Positions 29,143 to 38,866 are shown, counted from the first letter of the stretch. The stretch is DNA of 64,000 bases from Mycobacterium sp. SM1 (GCF_018361265.1 NZ_JAFLNH010000003.1:322501-386500); one strand, 5' to 3'. Notes: generated by a model from the sequence alone, not told the origin. Translations and numbers: made by a program.

Positions 29143-30036
29143 TTATGCGGCCTGCGGTTGGATGGCCGTGATTTTTTCGTATTCGACGGGTGGCAGCAAC
29201 CCGGGTGAGCTGTGCCGGCGTCGGGTGTTGTAGAACTCGTAGCACCAGGCGGTGATGGCCTCGCGTGCCTGTGCCTTGGTGGCGAAGTGGTGGCGGGACA
29301 GCACCTCGTGTTCGAGGGTGGAAAAGAACGCCTCGCGGGCGGCGTTGTCGAAGCACGACCCGACACGTCCCATCGATTGGCGCACCCCGAGCTTGCGGCA
29401 CAGCTTAGTGAAATCATTGGCGGTGTAGGTAGATCCGCGATCAGTGTGAAAGATCACGCCAGCGATCGCTGCGCGCCCGCCACGTACTGCGACGGCCATC
29501 TTGATCGCGTCGCTGGCCAGCTCGGCATCGGGGTGCTCCGACATCGGGCAAGCCAGCAAACGTCGCCCGCACAGGTCCAAGACCGAAGCCAAAGACAGTT
29601 TGCCCTCATCGGTGGGGATTTCGGTGATATCACCGCACCACGCCCGGTTGGGCGCTGCGGCGGTGAAGTACCGGTTGAGCAGGTCGGGGAACTGAGGTGC
29701 CTTCTTGTCCTGGCGGGTCAACCCCCTGGGGCGCTTAGGCTTGCGCCCGGCCAGCCCGTGCCGGCGCATCGAGTCGGCCACCGTGTTCACGCTGACCTTC
29801 CAGCCTTCAGCGAGCAGGTCGGCGTGGATCCGCGGCGAGCCGTACGCGCGCTGGGAGCGCTCGAACAGCTCCGCCACTCGCGCATCCAGCTGCGCGCGGC
29901 GTCGCTGCCGCTCAGTGGGCTCGCGGTCCAGCCACTTATAGAACCAGGAAACGCTGACCCCCAAAAGCGCGCAGCACACCGTGTGTGGCACCCGATGCAC
30001 GGTCCTCTGGTCGGCGATAAAGCGGGCCACACTCAC
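29143..30036 (-). CDS. IS3 element C orfB transposase (integrase core)
   Basis: This 297-residue orfB has HTH_21-like [20 protein letters not shown] and then the rve core with DDE residues: [40 protein letters not shown], and [20 protein letters not shown]. It ends [20 protein letters not shown]. The start (30036) overlaps the orfA stop by four bases, the arrangement used for coupling or frameshifting in IS3 elements. The frame is intact. Confidence 0.9.
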   Translation of the reverse strand: MSVARFIADQRTVHRVPHTVCCALLGVSVSWFYKWLDREPTERQRRRAQLDARVAELFERSQRAYGSPRIHADLLAEGWKVSVNTVADSMRRHGLAGRKPKRPRGLTRQDKKAPQFPDLLNRYFTAAAPNRAWCGDITEIPTDEGKLSLASVLDLCGRRLLACPMSEHPDAELASDAIKMAVAVRGGRAAIAGVIFHTDRGSTYTANDFTKLCRKLGVRQSMGRVGSCFDNAAREAFFSTLEHEVLSRHHFATKAQAREAITAWCYEFYNTRRRHSSPGLLPPVEYEKITAIQPQAA

Positions 30037-30323
30037 CTCGTCGCCTCCTTGACCCAGCCGACCACGGATCGCTTGAGCACATCACGCTTCATGCGCAGCT
30101 CGGCGACCTCGGCGCGCAGCCGCTTCAACTCGGCGATATCACCGGTGGAAAGCCCCTGGGCGCCTTCCCGTTCAGCACGATCTTTGGCAACCCAATTACC
30201 CAGGGTGCCCGGATGGATCCCGAGGTCTCGGGCCACCTGCGCGATCGGCTTACCGGTATCCCGGACTATCCGTACCGCTCCCTCCCGAAACTCCCGGTCG
30301 AACTTCCTGCGCGTCTCTGACAT
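30033..30323 (-). CDS. IS3 element C orfA
   Basis: This 96-residue protein starts [20 protein letters not shown], with a helix-turn-helix ([20 protein letters not shown]) and a C-terminal heptad-like stretch ([20 protein letters not shown]). It is the DNA-binding orfA of an IS3 element, followed by the overlapping orfB. Confidence 0.9.
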   Translation of the reverse strand: MSETRRKFDREFREGAVRIVRDTGKPIAQVARDLGIHPGTLGNWVAKDRAEREGAQGLSTGDIAELKRLRAEVAELRMKRDVLKRSVVGWVKEATR

Positions 30324-30365
30324 GCCCCTACCTTATGGTGCATGCCACCCACTTTCGGAGGATTT

Positions 30366-31166
30366 CGCCGCACCACACGGACAGTCGTTGAGTGGCTGGT
30401 CTGGCGCATGTGGAAAAAGGTGGAAGACGCGCAGCGCCGTGAACTGGGCCTGCCGCAGGCGACCAGTCCTGCGCCGCGCCGGTTCACGCAACGCGGATCG
30501 CTGGAAATTCAGGCCTACGACGAGGTATGTTTTCCCGAGCTGGCGACCGAGTGGGTGAAATGGAATGGCCGGCGGCCCTTTGTCGGCGCGCTGACGCTGG
30601 AATTGTCCACGGAGGCCGACGAGGACGTCGGCTCGTGGATCGCCGCGGGAACACCGCCGATTTATTTCGGGTTCGGCAGTGTGCCCGTGCAATCTCCGGC
30701 CGAAACGCTCGCCGTGATCGGTGACGCCTGCGCGCAGCTAGGACAGCGGGCGTTGGTGTGCTCCGGTTGGAGCGACTTCGGCAACGCGACCCATTGTGAG
30801 CACGTCAAACTGGTGGGCGCGGTTAATCATGCCGCGATTTTTCCGGCCTGCCGCGCGGTGGTGCACCACGGGGGAGCGGGCACCACGGCCGCGGCCCTGC
30901 GCGCCGCTGTCCCGCAGTTGATCCTCTGGACATTGCCGGACCAGCCGCTATGGGCGGCCCAGATCAAGCGATTGAACGTTGGCTATGGACGGCGCTTGTC
31001 GACTACTACCACAGAATCGTTAGTCGCGGATCTGCGCACTGTCCTTGCGCCGCAATACGCCGCCCGGGCCCGTGAGATCGCCGCACAGATGACCAAACCC
31101 GCCGAAAGCGTTTCGGCTGCCGCCGATCTTCTGGAAGGCTTCGCCCGCTCCCCGCGTGCCGGCTGA
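30366..31166 (+). pseudogene. GT6: UGT-type glycosyltransferase lacking its N-terminal third
   Basis: Homology to GT5 begins just inside the IS element boundary ([20 protein letters not shown]) and runs to the normal end. It includes the donor site [19 protein letters not shown] and the family tail. About 150 N-terminal residues, with the glycine-rich start MKFVLASYGTRGD and the acceptor site, are missing. The open frame continues back into the IS to 30342 but offers no family-like start. The C-terminal domain alone is unlikely to be active. It can still serve as a donor for gene conversion. Confidence 0.88.
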
Positions 31167-31472
31167 TCGGGGCGGCGCCTCCGGATGAACAACGCCGGCC
31201 ACTACCTCAGGCGCGCAGGCGTCACACGGTGGGGTGCCGCGCGCCGCATAGTGGCCGAACTCCCCGCCTACTGACTACGATGAGCGCGTCGCGCGGCCTT
31301 GGTTTTCAGAGCGCCGGCTTGCCGGGTTGGGGTGAGGAAAAGGCGAGATGCATAAGTCGTCGGTGCGCATGCGGTTACCCGGTTTTCTGACCACCCATGC
31401 CGCTAGTCGCGGTTCCTTTGCGGGGCGAGCCGATTTCACGTACATCGGCGGCGAGGGGGCTGGGTCGCGGAC
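31167..31472. other. Intergenic region, no gene seen
   Basis: These 306 bases between truncated GT6 and the third FkbM gene have no coding frame that fits a known family. I see no clear promoter or repeat. Confidence 0.4.
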
Positions 31473-32441
31473 ATGATCGAAGCGCGTGTCGTGGCGCTGT
31501 GGCGAGGATACATACGGCGCTTGCGCACCGACAAGAGACACGTCGGCGTCGTCGAGCGCTCGGTGCGGGCGCTGTTGCTGGTGGTGCCGTACTACATCGT
31601 GGACGTGGTGCTGTTGGTCCGCGCCTTAGCGTGGGGGCCACTGACCGTCGACGGCACCACCGAAGACGGCATCCATTTTCGATGCCGGCTGCCCGACATT
31701 ATCGCGCTGTACGTGTACCTGTTCGGCACGTGGGAACCCGACCTCGCGGCATTTCTGCGCCGCCGGCTGCGACCCGGCGACACCTTTATCGATGTCGGCG
31801 CCAATATCGGCTGCGTGAGCGCGTTGGCCAGCAGATTGGTCGGACCGGGTGGCACCGTCGTGGCAATCGAGCCGTCCCCCGCGATGATTGCCGCGCTCCA
31901 GGAGACTCTCACCAGCAACGACCTCGCGAATGTCCGGGTGGTTGCCCGCGCGGTCTCGGATCGCGAGCAGGCGCTGCCACTGTTCACCGGGCCGAGAAAC
32001 AACACCGGCCTCACCGCGACGGTCTCCCATGGCCGCCGTCCACAGCGAGGGCAGGTGCGTGCGGCGCCACTCGGCGCACTCGTGAGTCGCGAGGAGCTGG
32101 CGACCGCGCGCCTGATCAAGATCGACGTGGAGGGCGCCGAAGACCGGGTGCTCGCCGGCATGCTGGCGTCCGCCGATGCGCTTGCCGCCGACGCGGAGTT
32201 GGTGATCGAGCTGTCACCAACGTGGTGGAGCGATCCGCAGCTGCGCCCGAGTGACGTGCTGCGGCCTTTCCTGGAACGCGGCTACCATATCTACCTGCTG
32301 CCGAACGACTATGCGCCCTGGCGCTACTTGTGGCCAAAGGATATCGGTGCGCCACAACGACTTCGTGACTTAGCGGTGCTCGAGCGGCGGGTGAAGCGGC
32401 TCGATATCGTGCTATCACGCCGCGACGCCGATGCGCTGTGA
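31473..32441 (+). CDS. FkbM-family methyltransferase (3 of 3)
   Basis: This 322-residue protein has an N-terminal amphipathic/hydrophobic stretch (RALLLVVPYYIVDVVLLVRAL) that may associate with the membrane. The SAM site is DTFIDVGANIGCVSALASRL near residue 105, and the second FkbM motif is RLIKIDVEGAEDRVLAGML. It is shorter and quite different from the other two FkbM proteins, so it probably methylates another position. It is followed 56 bp later by a sulfotransferase on the same strand. Confidence 0.9.
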   Translation: MIEARVVALWRGYIRRLRTDKRHVGVVERSVRALLLVVPYYIVDVVLLVRALAWGPLTVDGTTEDGIHFRCRLPDIIALYVYLFGTWEPDLAAFLRRRLRPGDTFIDVGANIGCVSALASRLVGPGGTVVAIEPSPAMIAALQETLTSNDLANVRVVARAVSDREQALPLFTGPRNNTGLTATVSHGRRPQRGQVRAAPLGALVSREELATARLIKIDVEGAEDRVLAGMLASADALAADAELVIELSPTWWSDPQLRPSDVLRPFLERGYHIYLLPNDYAPWRYLWPKDIGAPQRLRDLAVLERRVKRLDIVLSRRDADAL

Positions 32442-32497
32442 CGCCGGGCGATTATGTCGCGGTTGCAAAGGCGCGGATCACCGCATAGTCTCCGCCC

Positions 32498-33544
32498 ATG
32501 GGAGGGGAAAAGTACTGGGCCGCAAGGCGCACTTTGCACTGCCTTCCAGGTGGTCTACGCCGGGCGGGCGGTCCGGGTGGCGCCGTGGAACAGAGCGGAT
32601 CGGGCCGGCGTCCGGTCGTGCTGTTCGTGCTGGGCATGGCCCGCTCCGGAACGTCGGCGCTCACGCGGGTGCTCTCACTGTGTGGTGGTGCGCTGCCGGC
32701 CGGGATGGTAGGCGCCAATCGGGCTAATCCGCTGGGCTATTGGGAGCCGCGCGCAGTCGTCAGCCTCAACGAGGGGATCCTGCGTCGTTACGGTAGCGCT
32801 AAATCCGACCCGTCACTGCGCCTGCACGACCAAGGCGCATTCGACGTACAGGAGAAGGCCTTCTGCATCGCCAAGATCAGGGCATACCTTGCCACACTGC
32901 CGGCCGCGCCGCTCGTGGTTATCAAAGACCCGCAGATAGCGGCGCTAGCGGGCATGTGGTTCGAGGCGGCGGGTTTAGCCGGATTCGACATCGCGGCGGC
33001 GATTGCGGTGCGCCACCCGCAGGAGGTCGTCGCGTCGATTGGGGCGCATAATGCGACCACGCCGGAGCTGTCGGGTGCCTTGTGGCTGAAATACTGCTTG
33101 CTCGCCGAGCGAGACACCCGTGGCTTGCCGCGCGTGTTCGTCGAGTACCCCAACTTGCTCGACAACTGGCGGCGAGAAGTCAGGCGGATTTCCGCGGCGC
33201 TCGGAATCGAGCTCAACAGCCCGGATGCGGGCGCGATCGAGGAGTTTCTCACACCGGATCTTCACCGCCACCGGCATGCCGGGCCGGTGACCGAGCCCTT
33301 CGGCACGGACTGGGTATCCACGGTCTACGAAGCGCTGCGCGCGGCTGCCCGGGACGAGCCCTGGGATGAAGCTGAGCTGGATCGTGTTTTCGAGGCGTAT
33401 CGGGCGAGCGAATACGGTTTTCGTAAGGCGTTAGAGAATTTTCAGCGCTTCCGCAAGGCCAACCGGTACATCCCACCGTGCATTGTGGGGCCGGTTCTTG
33501 AACTGGTCGCCACGGCCCACCGCCGCAGCGGGACCTGGGCTTAA
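32498..33544 (+). CDS. Sulfotransferase family protein
   Basis: The 5'-phosphosulfate loop is visible as VVLFVLGMARSGTSALTRVL, and a 3'-phosphate-type segment as AAIAVRHPQEVVASIGAHNA. Late features (WLKYCLLAERDTRGLPRVFV, then NLLDNWRREVRRISAALGIE) are typical of bacterial PAPS-dependent sulfotransferases. The frame from ATG 32498 gives 348 residues. The GTG at 32585 is an equally good start and removes a Gly/Arg-rich head. Sulfated GPLs are known in some mycobacteria, so sulfation of a sugar or Thr hydroxyl of the product is plausible. Glycan-modifying enzymes without PAPS activity also share this fold. Confidence 0.82.
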   Translation: MGGEKYWAARRTLHCLPGGLRRAGGPGGAVEQSGSGRRPVVLFVLGMARSGTSALTRVLSLCGGALPAGMVGANRANPLGYWEPRAVVSLNEGILRRYGSAKSDPSLRLHDQGAFDVQEKAFCIAKIRAYLATLPAAPLVVIKDPQIAALAGMWFEAAGLAGFDIAAAIAVRHPQEVVASIGAHNATTPELSGALWLKYCLLAERDTRGLPRVFVEYPNLLDNWRREVRRISAALGIELNSPDAGAIEEFLTPDLHRHRHAGPVTEPFGTDWVSTVYEALRAAARDEPWDEAELDRVFEAYRASEYGFRKALENFQRFRKANRYIPPCIVGPVLELVATAHRRSGTWA

Positions 33545-33566
33545 GGGTTTCGGCCGGCAAAGATTC

Positions 33567-35210
33567 TCAGCTGGGGAAATGCTCGTGGTTCAGGTGTGCG
33601 CCCACCCGCAAGGCGTTGGCCGCGATGGTCAAACTGGGGTTCAACCCGGTGCTGGACGGAAAGAACGAGCCGTCCACCACGTAGAGGTTGTCAACTTCGT
33701 GTGCCCGGTTGTGTGAATCCAGCACACTGGTTTTGGGGTCGGTGCCGAAGCGGCACGTGCCGCAGACATGGCCCAGGACCGTGTTGTTGGTGGCCATCCG
33801 CAACGTTTTGTGCCGAAACGGCTTGAACACCTCCTGCACCTGCCGCAAAAACACCGCGCGGCGCTCGATCTCGCTGGGGTGCAAGCGATACCGAAGCCGC
33901 AGCCGCTGCCGGCCGTTCACGCTCGGCCGCTCGGACGGCAGCACGCGGTTGTCTAAATAGGGCAGATCTTCCAGCATCGCCGCCAGCACCAGCCCGCCGC
34001 TGAAAAACCGCTCGTAAATCAGGCGCGCCACCGGGCTCATCAGCCGCAGTGCCCTGGGCCGCCAGCCGGGGTGATTGGTCAGTGCCGCCATCGGCGGCAT
34101 CACGCCCCCTGACTGCAGGGTGCCGTATTTCTGCCCCTCCCAGAAATAGAAATCGTTTAACCCGATCTCCTTGTTTTCGGCCGTGATCTTGCAGTCCGGC
34201 TGCGGCCAGACCTCGATCAAATCGACCAGATGCCGCATCAGGTTGCGGCCCACCCAGTCGGAGCCGTTGGCCAATCCCCGCGGCCAATCACCGCAGCGGG
34301 AATTGAGCAACAGCAGCGGGGTGGCGAGCGCACCGGCGGCCAGCACCACGACCTTGGCCCTCAAGGCCAGCATGCCGGAGCGATGCGCGCAGATCACCCG
34401 CCGGACGCGGGTTCCCTCGGCGTCCAGACGGATGGCCCGGCATTCGGTGAGCAGCTGGGCGCCGTGCTCGGTGAGGGCCGGCAGTAGGGCATTGCGGGCG
34501 GCGTCGTTTTTGCACGGCCGGCCGCACAGATAGCCCGAACAGGTGGTGCAGCCATCGGTGTAGTCACAGGCCATCGGCAGGTGGTAGGGATGCAGTCCCC
34601 GGCCCGCCAGATAGTCCACCAGCGGCTGGTTGTCTGCCGAAAACGGCGGCGGGGCGGGCAGACCGGCCTCGGCCGCCTCCGGCCGCAGCGGGTCGGGCTC
34701 CCCGCGGACCCGCAGCAGCCTCTCGGCGGTCGCATACCAGGGCCGCATCTGCTCGTAGGTGACCGGCCAGGCCTCGGGCACGGTCGACTCGCCGGGGTGG
34801 CGAAAATCCTGCCGGGGGGTGAAATCGCGAACGAAAAACCGCTCGCAGACCATGTGATAGATCGCCGAGGAGCCGCCGGTGCCGCTGCCGACCGCCGGCA
34901 AATACCGCCGCGGGAAGCGCCCGCTGATGTCTTCGACCTCATCGGTGCAGCGCCCGGCCCGAGCCAGGGCGTCATGGTAGGCCTCGGTGGAACGGGCCGC
35001 CAGCGGCTCGGCCACCTCCGGGATCGACGAGCGGATCGTGCCCGGCGCCCCGGGCAGTGTCGAACGGCCCTTTTCGACGAAGAGCACCCTGCGGCCCGCC
35101 CGGGCCAGCGAATAGCCCAGCATCGCGCCGCCCATGCCGGTGCCCACCACCAGGACGTCCCACACGACGCGCTCCGCTTCGCGCGCATTCGGCTCACCGT
35201 CGACCACCAT
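33567..35210 (-). CDS. GMC-type FAD-dependent oxidoreductase, second and distinct
   Basis: This 547-residue flavoprotein reads leftward from ATG 35210 (MVVDGEPNAREAERVVWDVL). The FAD loop is VVGTGMGGAMLGYSLARAGR; GSGTGGSSAIYHMV is the second glycine-rich segment. A cysteine cluster CDYTDGCTTCSGYLCGRPC is notable and is seen in cholesterol-oxidase-like and sugar-oxidising GMC members. The end has GHVCGTCRFGTDPKTSVLDS and DGSFFPSSTGLNPSLTIAAN. Longer upstream in-frame readings run through the 30-bp tandem repeats and are unlikely to be coding. It is only distantly like the other GMC protein. Its partner and substrate are unknown; sugar or lipid alcohol oxidation is inferred. Confidence 0.88.
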   Translation of the reverse strand: MVVDGEPNAREAERVVWDVLVVGTGMGGAMLGYSLARAGRRVLFVEKGRSTLPGAPGTIRSSIPEVAEPLAARSTEAYHDALARAGRCTDEVEDISGRFPRRYLPAVGSGTGGSSAIYHMVCERFFVRDFTPRQDFRHPGESTVPEAWPVTYEQMRPWYATAERLLRVRGEPDPLRPEAAEAGLPAPPPFSADNQPLVDYLAGRGLHPYHLPMACDYTDGCTTCSGYLCGRPCKNDAARNALLPALTEHGAQLLTECRAIRLDAEGTRVRRVICAHRSGMLALRAKVVVLAAGALATPLLLLNSRCGDWPRGLANGSDWVGRNLMRHLVDLIEVWPQPDCKITAENKEIGLNDFYFWEGQKYGTLQSGGVMPPMAALTNHPGWRPRALRLMSPVARLIYERFFSGGLVLAAMLEDLPYLDNRVLPSERPSVNGRQRLRLRYRLHPSEIERRAVFLRQVQEVFKPFRHKTLRMATNNTVLGHVCGTCRFGTDPKTSVLDSHNRAHEVDNLYVVDGSFFPSSTGLNPSLTIAANALRVGAHLNHEHFPS

Positions 35211-35231
35211 GGCGTTCCTCCGCCGTTGGCT

Positions 35232-35319
35232 CGGCCCCGCCCCGCTGGGCGGAGTACGCTTCGGCCCCGCCCCCGCTGGGCGGAGTACGCTTCGGCCTCG
35301 CCCCGCTGGGCGGAGTTCG
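35232..35319. repeat. About 30-bp tandem repeat, 3 copies
   Basis: The units (35232-35261, 35262-35292, 35293-35319) share CCCCGCTGGGCGGAGTACGC with small differences. The array lies between the GMC start codon and divergent GT7, thus in a two-way promoter region. Copy number may vary between strains. Confidence 0.85.
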
Positions 35320-35490
35320 ACCATATCACCGGGTCTCGTAACGAGGATGGCGTTCGTAGGGTCCCACGTCACGCGCCCCGCCACCGAGACGGGTTGCGGC
35401 GCGTATGGTGCTACGCCGCCGGGCGGCGATCCCCGGCGGGCGGTCGGGTATTTGCGGCATGCGCACGACACCTGAAAGGCTGTATCCCCG

Positions 35491-36750
35491 GTGAAGTTTG
35501 TGCTGGCAAGCTATGGGACTCGCGGCGACGTCGAGCCTTGTGCTGCCGTCGGCCGGGAGTTGCTGCGCAGAGGCCACGAGGTGCGCATGGCCGTCGCGCC
35601 CGATCTGGCTGGCTTCGTGGAATCGCTCGGGCTTGCCGCGGTCGGGTACGGACCGCCCACGCGGTTGTGGCAGGACCTGCACCGCGCCTTCTTGACGCAT
35701 CTGTTTCGCAACTTCTGGAAGATCCGGGAGCTGATCAGGCTGGGACGCGAAGATTGGCGGCTGTTCACCCGGTGCTGGGCGGAGGCCGGCGCGGTGCTGA
35801 TGCCGCTGGCGCAAGGGGCCGACCTGCTGCTCACGATCGTGATTGGCCAGGAGCCCGCCGCCAACGTCGCGGAATATTACGGCATTCCGTTTGCCATGCT
35901 GCACACCAGGCCGATGCGGGCCAATAGCCAATTCACGCTCCCGGCGCCGCTGGTGCGCTCCGCCATGGTGGCGAACGAGTGGCTGGCGTGGCGCCTGGTG
36001 CGCAAGCTTGATGCCGCGCAGCGCCGCGACCTGGGGCTACCACCGGCCAGCGGGCTCTGGTCGCGACGGATCGCCGAACGCCGGCCGTTGGCCATTCAGG
36101 CCTATGACGAGGTGTGCTTTCCGGGGCTGGCGGCCGAGTGGGCGAACTTCGATGGCCGGCGGCCCGTTGTCGGTTCGTTGACGCTGGAGTTGCCCACCCC
36201 GGCCGATGAGGAGGTGGCCTCGTGGATCGCCGCGGGAACACCGCCGATTTTCTTCGGTTTTGGCAGTACGCCCGTCAAATCCCCCGCCGAGACGATCGCC
36301 ATGATCGGCGCGGCCTGTGCGCAGCTCGGTGAGCGGGCGCTGGTATGCGCCGCCGAGAGCGCCTTCGGTGATGTCCCTCGCTTCGCGCACGTCAAGGTCG
36401 TGGACACGGTGAATTACGCGACCGCCTTTCCGGCCTGCCGCGCGGTTGTGCACCACGGTGGCGCGGGCACCACGGCCGCGGGCCTGCGGGCCGGCGTTCC
36501 GCAGTTGATCGTGTCGACGTGGCTTGATCAGGCGCTGTGGGGAGCGCGGGTCACACGACTGCAAGTGGGCACCGCGCGGCGCTTTTCCATGACCCACGAG
36601 TCGCTGGTCGCGGACTTGCGCACCATCCTTGCCCCTCACTACCTCGCGCGGGCCCGCGAGATCGCCACCCGGATGAGCCCACCCGCCGCGAATGTGGCCC
36701 GGGCCGCCGATCTGCTGGAAGATTTCGCTCGCCAGGGCCGCTGTGGCTGA
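35491..36750 (+). CDS. GT7: UGT-type glycosyltransferase
   Basis: This is a 419-residue GT-B enzyme starting at GTG 35491 (MKFVLASYGTRGDVEP) with GAAAGG about 15 bases upstream. The donor motif is [19 protein letters not shown]. The acceptor half (PPTRLWQDLHRAFLTHLFRN) and the linker (GLWSRRIAERRPLAIQAYDE) are more divergent than in GT1/GT3/GT4, so it probably acts on a different acceptor. It is followed by GT8 48 bp later on the same strand and is probably co-transcribed with it. Confidence 0.92.
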   Translation: MKFVLASYGTRGDVEPCAAVGRELLRRGHEVRMAVAPDLAGFVESLGLAAVGYGPPTRLWQDLHRAFLTHLFRNFWKIRELIRLGREDWRLFTRCWAEAGAVLMPLAQGADLLLTIVIGQEPAANVAEYYGIPFAMLHTRPMRANSQFTLPAPLVRSAMVANEWLAWRLVRKLDAAQRRDLGLPPASGLWSRRIAERRPLAIQAYDEVCFPGLAAEWANFDGRRPVVGSLTLELPTPADEEVASWIAAGTPPIFFGFGSTPVKSPAETIAMIGAACAQLGERALVCAAESAFGDVPRFAHVKVVDTVNYATAFPACRAVVHHGGAGTTAAGLRAGVPQLIVSTWLDQALWGARVTRLQVGTARRFSMTHESLVADLRTILAPHYLARAREIATRMSPPAANVARAADLLEDFARQGRCG

Positions 36751-36798
36751 TCGGACAGCCGGCGGGTGGCGACCGCACGTGAGAGGCTATGGTGCGCG

Positions 36799-38070
36799 AT
36801 GAGGTTTGTGCTGGCAAGCTATGGAAGCCGCGGTGACGTCGAGAACTGCGCCGCCATCGGCCGGGAGTTGCTGCGCCGAGGGCATGAGGTGCGCATCGCC
36901 GTTGCCCCCGATCTGGTTGGTTTCGCCGAGTCGGCCGGGCTTGCCGCGGTTGGCTACGGGCTGGAAACGCGGGCCCGGCTGGACGCGTACCGCAACTTCT
37001 GGACGTGTGCGTTTGGCAGCTTCTGGAAAATCCATGATCTGCGCAGGCTATGGGGCGAACTTTGGGAGCTCGTAACCCAGTGCTGGCACGAGATCAGCAC
37101 CACGTTGACATCGCTGGCGGACGGGGCTGACCTGCTGTTCACCGGGCTGGCTTTCGAGCGACCTGCCGCCAATGTCGCGGAGTACTACAACATCCCGTTC
37201 GCCACACTGCATTACGTCCCGGTGCGGCCCAATGGCAGGCTGCTGCCATTTCTGCCGGCCCCGCTGGGCCGCTCGGCGATGATGATGTACGACTGGCTGG
37301 ATTGGTGGTGCGTCGAGCAGAAAGTCGAAAACACCCAACGCCGTCAACTCGGTTTGCCAACGGCAACGGCGCCTTCGCCGCGACGAATCGCCGAACGCGG
37401 ATCACTGGAAATTCAGGCCTATGACGAGGTGTGCTTTCCCGGGCTGGCGGCCGAGTGGGCGAAATTCGATGGCCGACGGCCCTTTGTCGGCGCGCTGACA
37501 ATGGAGTTGGCCACCGATGCCGATGCGGAGGCCGCGTCGTGGATTGCCGCGGGAACACCGCCGATTTTCTTCGGTTTTGGCAGCATGCCGGTCGCATCGC
37601 CCGCCGACACGATCTCCATGATCGCCGCGGCATGCGCGGAGCTGGGTGAACGCGCGTTGGTGTGCTCCGGCTGGACCGATTTCAGTGACGTTCCCCGGTT
37701 TGCGCATGTCAAGGTGGTGCCCGCGGTGAACTTCGCGGCCGTCTTTCCGGCCTGCCGCGCGGTGGTGCACCACGGTGGATCGGGCACCACGGCTATCGGC
37801 CTGCGGGCCGGGGTCCCCACGTTGATCCTGTCGATGGATGTCACGCAGACGATCTGGGGAACCGCGGTCAAACGGTTGAAGGTGGGCACCGCCCGGCGCT
37901 TTTCGCGCACTACCCGGGAATCACTCGTCGCCGACTTGCGTCGTATCCTCACCCCGCACTATGCCGTTCGGGCCCGCGAGATCGCCACCCGGATGACCAC
38001 ACCCGCCGCGAGTGTGGCCCGTGCCGCCGATTTCCTAGAAGATTTCGCTGGTCGCAAGCGCGTTGGCTGA
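36799..38070 (+). CDS. GT8: UGT-type glycosyltransferase
   Basis: This is a 423-residue GT-B enzyme. ATG 36799 gives MRFVLASYGSRGDVENC, as in the paralogues; the frame opens earlier (36766) but without family-like sequence. The donor motif reads [19 protein letters not shown], with Ser for Ala and Ile for the usual Ala, a small departure in the sugar-binding loop that could alter donor choice. It lies directly before the NRPS part of the locus. Confidence 0.92.
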   Translation: MRFVLASYGSRGDVENCAAIGRELLRRGHEVRIAVAPDLVGFAESAGLAAVGYGLETRARLDAYRNFWTCAFGSFWKIHDLRRLWGELWELVTQCWHEISTTLTSLADGADLLFTGLAFERPAANVAEYYNIPFATLHYVPVRPNGRLLPFLPAPLGRSAMMMYDWLDWWCVEQKVENTQRRQLGLPTATAPSPRRIAERGSLEIQAYDEVCFPGLAAEWAKFDGRRPFVGALTMELATDADAEAASWIAAGTPPIFFGFGSMPVASPADTISMIAAACAELGERALVCSGWTDFSDVPRFAHVKVVPAVNFAAVFPACRAVVHHGGSGTTAIGLRAGVPTLILSMDVTQTIWGTAVKRLKVGTARRFSRTTRESLVADLRRILTPHYAVRAREIATRMTTPAASVARAADFLEDFAGRKRVG

Positions 38071-38592
38071 TGGGTCGTCGGGAGTGTCATCGAACGCCCA
38101 AGGCGCCCAAAGCAATGTGCGCTCTTTCCGCACAAGCCCGGAGCCGCGGCCTCCGCGGCCTTCGCCGCGGCCGGAGAACGGGATCGCAACGACGGCCCAA
38201 AGTCGACGGCGAGCGTGCTCAGCCGATGCAGACGGCTTGGGGCTGGGAATACCCCGATGAGGCTGTGGGCCCCAGATGGGCAGCCGTGCCGCAGGAGATA
38301 ATCCGTTCGTGATGCTATCGAATATGGCAAATGCTGCAATGGTGTAGCCGACTAATCGGTCCTGCTTAATGGGAGTGCTGGCGAAGATGATAACGGTCAG
38401 GGCTATTGTCCAGGTCATGGCGGCCGGAGTTGGGCCGTCGAACCCGCTCGGGCAGACGCCTTGCCATGGTGTGCGCCCGGTCACATCTGGCAAACTTCGC
38501 CGAAACCCGGACCGCCCCCGTTGCGCTTCAGTAAGGTTCAGTAAGGTTGGAACCACTGCGTCCAAGCCCGACTAGACATTCTGGAGTTACTG
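38071..38592. other. Intergenic region before mbtH
   Basis: This interval of 522 bases should contain the promoter of the mbtH-NRPS operon. A leftward open stretch covers most of it but overlaps the end of GT8 and shows no family resemblance. A GC-rich palindromic patch (around 38130-38180, GCCGCGGC-type) may act as a terminator for GT8. I see no secure promoter. Confidence 0.4.
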
Positions 38593-38832
38593 ATGAGCGT
38601 CAATCCGTTCGATGATGACAATGGAAGCTTTTACGTCTTGATCAACGACGAGGAGCAACATAGCCTGTGGCCAACCTTCGCGGATGTGCCAGCGGGCTGG
38701 CGGGTGGTTTATGGCGAAGCGGACCGGGCCTCGTGTTTAGATTACATCGAAAAGAACTGGACCGATATCCGACCGAAGAGCCTGCGTGAGAGTCTGCGTG
38801 AGCGGCTCGCCGGCGGCTCGGGCCCTGAGTAA
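38593..38832 (+). CDS. mbtH: MbtH-like NRPS accessory protein
   Basis: This 79-residue protein has the MbtH family pattern: [24 protein letters not shown], then [20 protein letters not shown] and [12 protein letters not shown], including the conserved Ser-Leu-Trp-Pro and the later Trp residues. MbtH-like proteins bind adenylation domains and are often needed for their folding and activity. It stands 34 bp before the first NRPS gene, so it serves these four A domains. The symbol denotes the family, not the mycobactin-locus gene itself. Confidence 0.95.
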   Translation: MSVNPFDDDNGSFYVLINDEEQHSLWPTFADVPAGWRVVYGEADRASCLDYIEKNWTDIRPKSLRESLRERLAGGSGPE

Positions 38833-38866
38833 CCGTGGGGGCTGGGGGAGTCTTTGGGGAAGATGG

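Larger units (their letters stand above)
29114..30365 (-). mobile_element. IS3-family element C, apparently intact
   Basis: The element holds an intact orfA/orfB pair reading leftward. The ends are similar: the left contains TCCCCTGAAAGTG, and the right, inverted, TCCTCCGAAAGTG. The exact termini are estimated. At the right it abuts GT6 coding sequence, which lacks its 5' third. No GT 5' sequence remains on the left, so a deletion accompanied or followed insertion. Confidence 0.8.

Noticed and set aside
32498..32584. First 29 codons of the sulfotransferase as a signal peptide
   Set aside because: The stretch is Gly/Arg-rich and not hydrophobic; it is probably untranslated if GTG 32585 is the true start.
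35232..35319. Extension of GMC2 upstream of 35210 as coding sequence
   Set aside because: The extra stretch would translate the 30-bp repeats into a repeated Arg/Pro/Gly-rich segment; the FAD motif sits at the normal distance from ATG 35210.
38035..38565. A long leftward open frame across the region before mbtH, with one hydrophobic stretch
   Set aside because: It overlaps the end of GT8, shows no recognisable family, and similar antisense frames are common in this GC-rich DNA.
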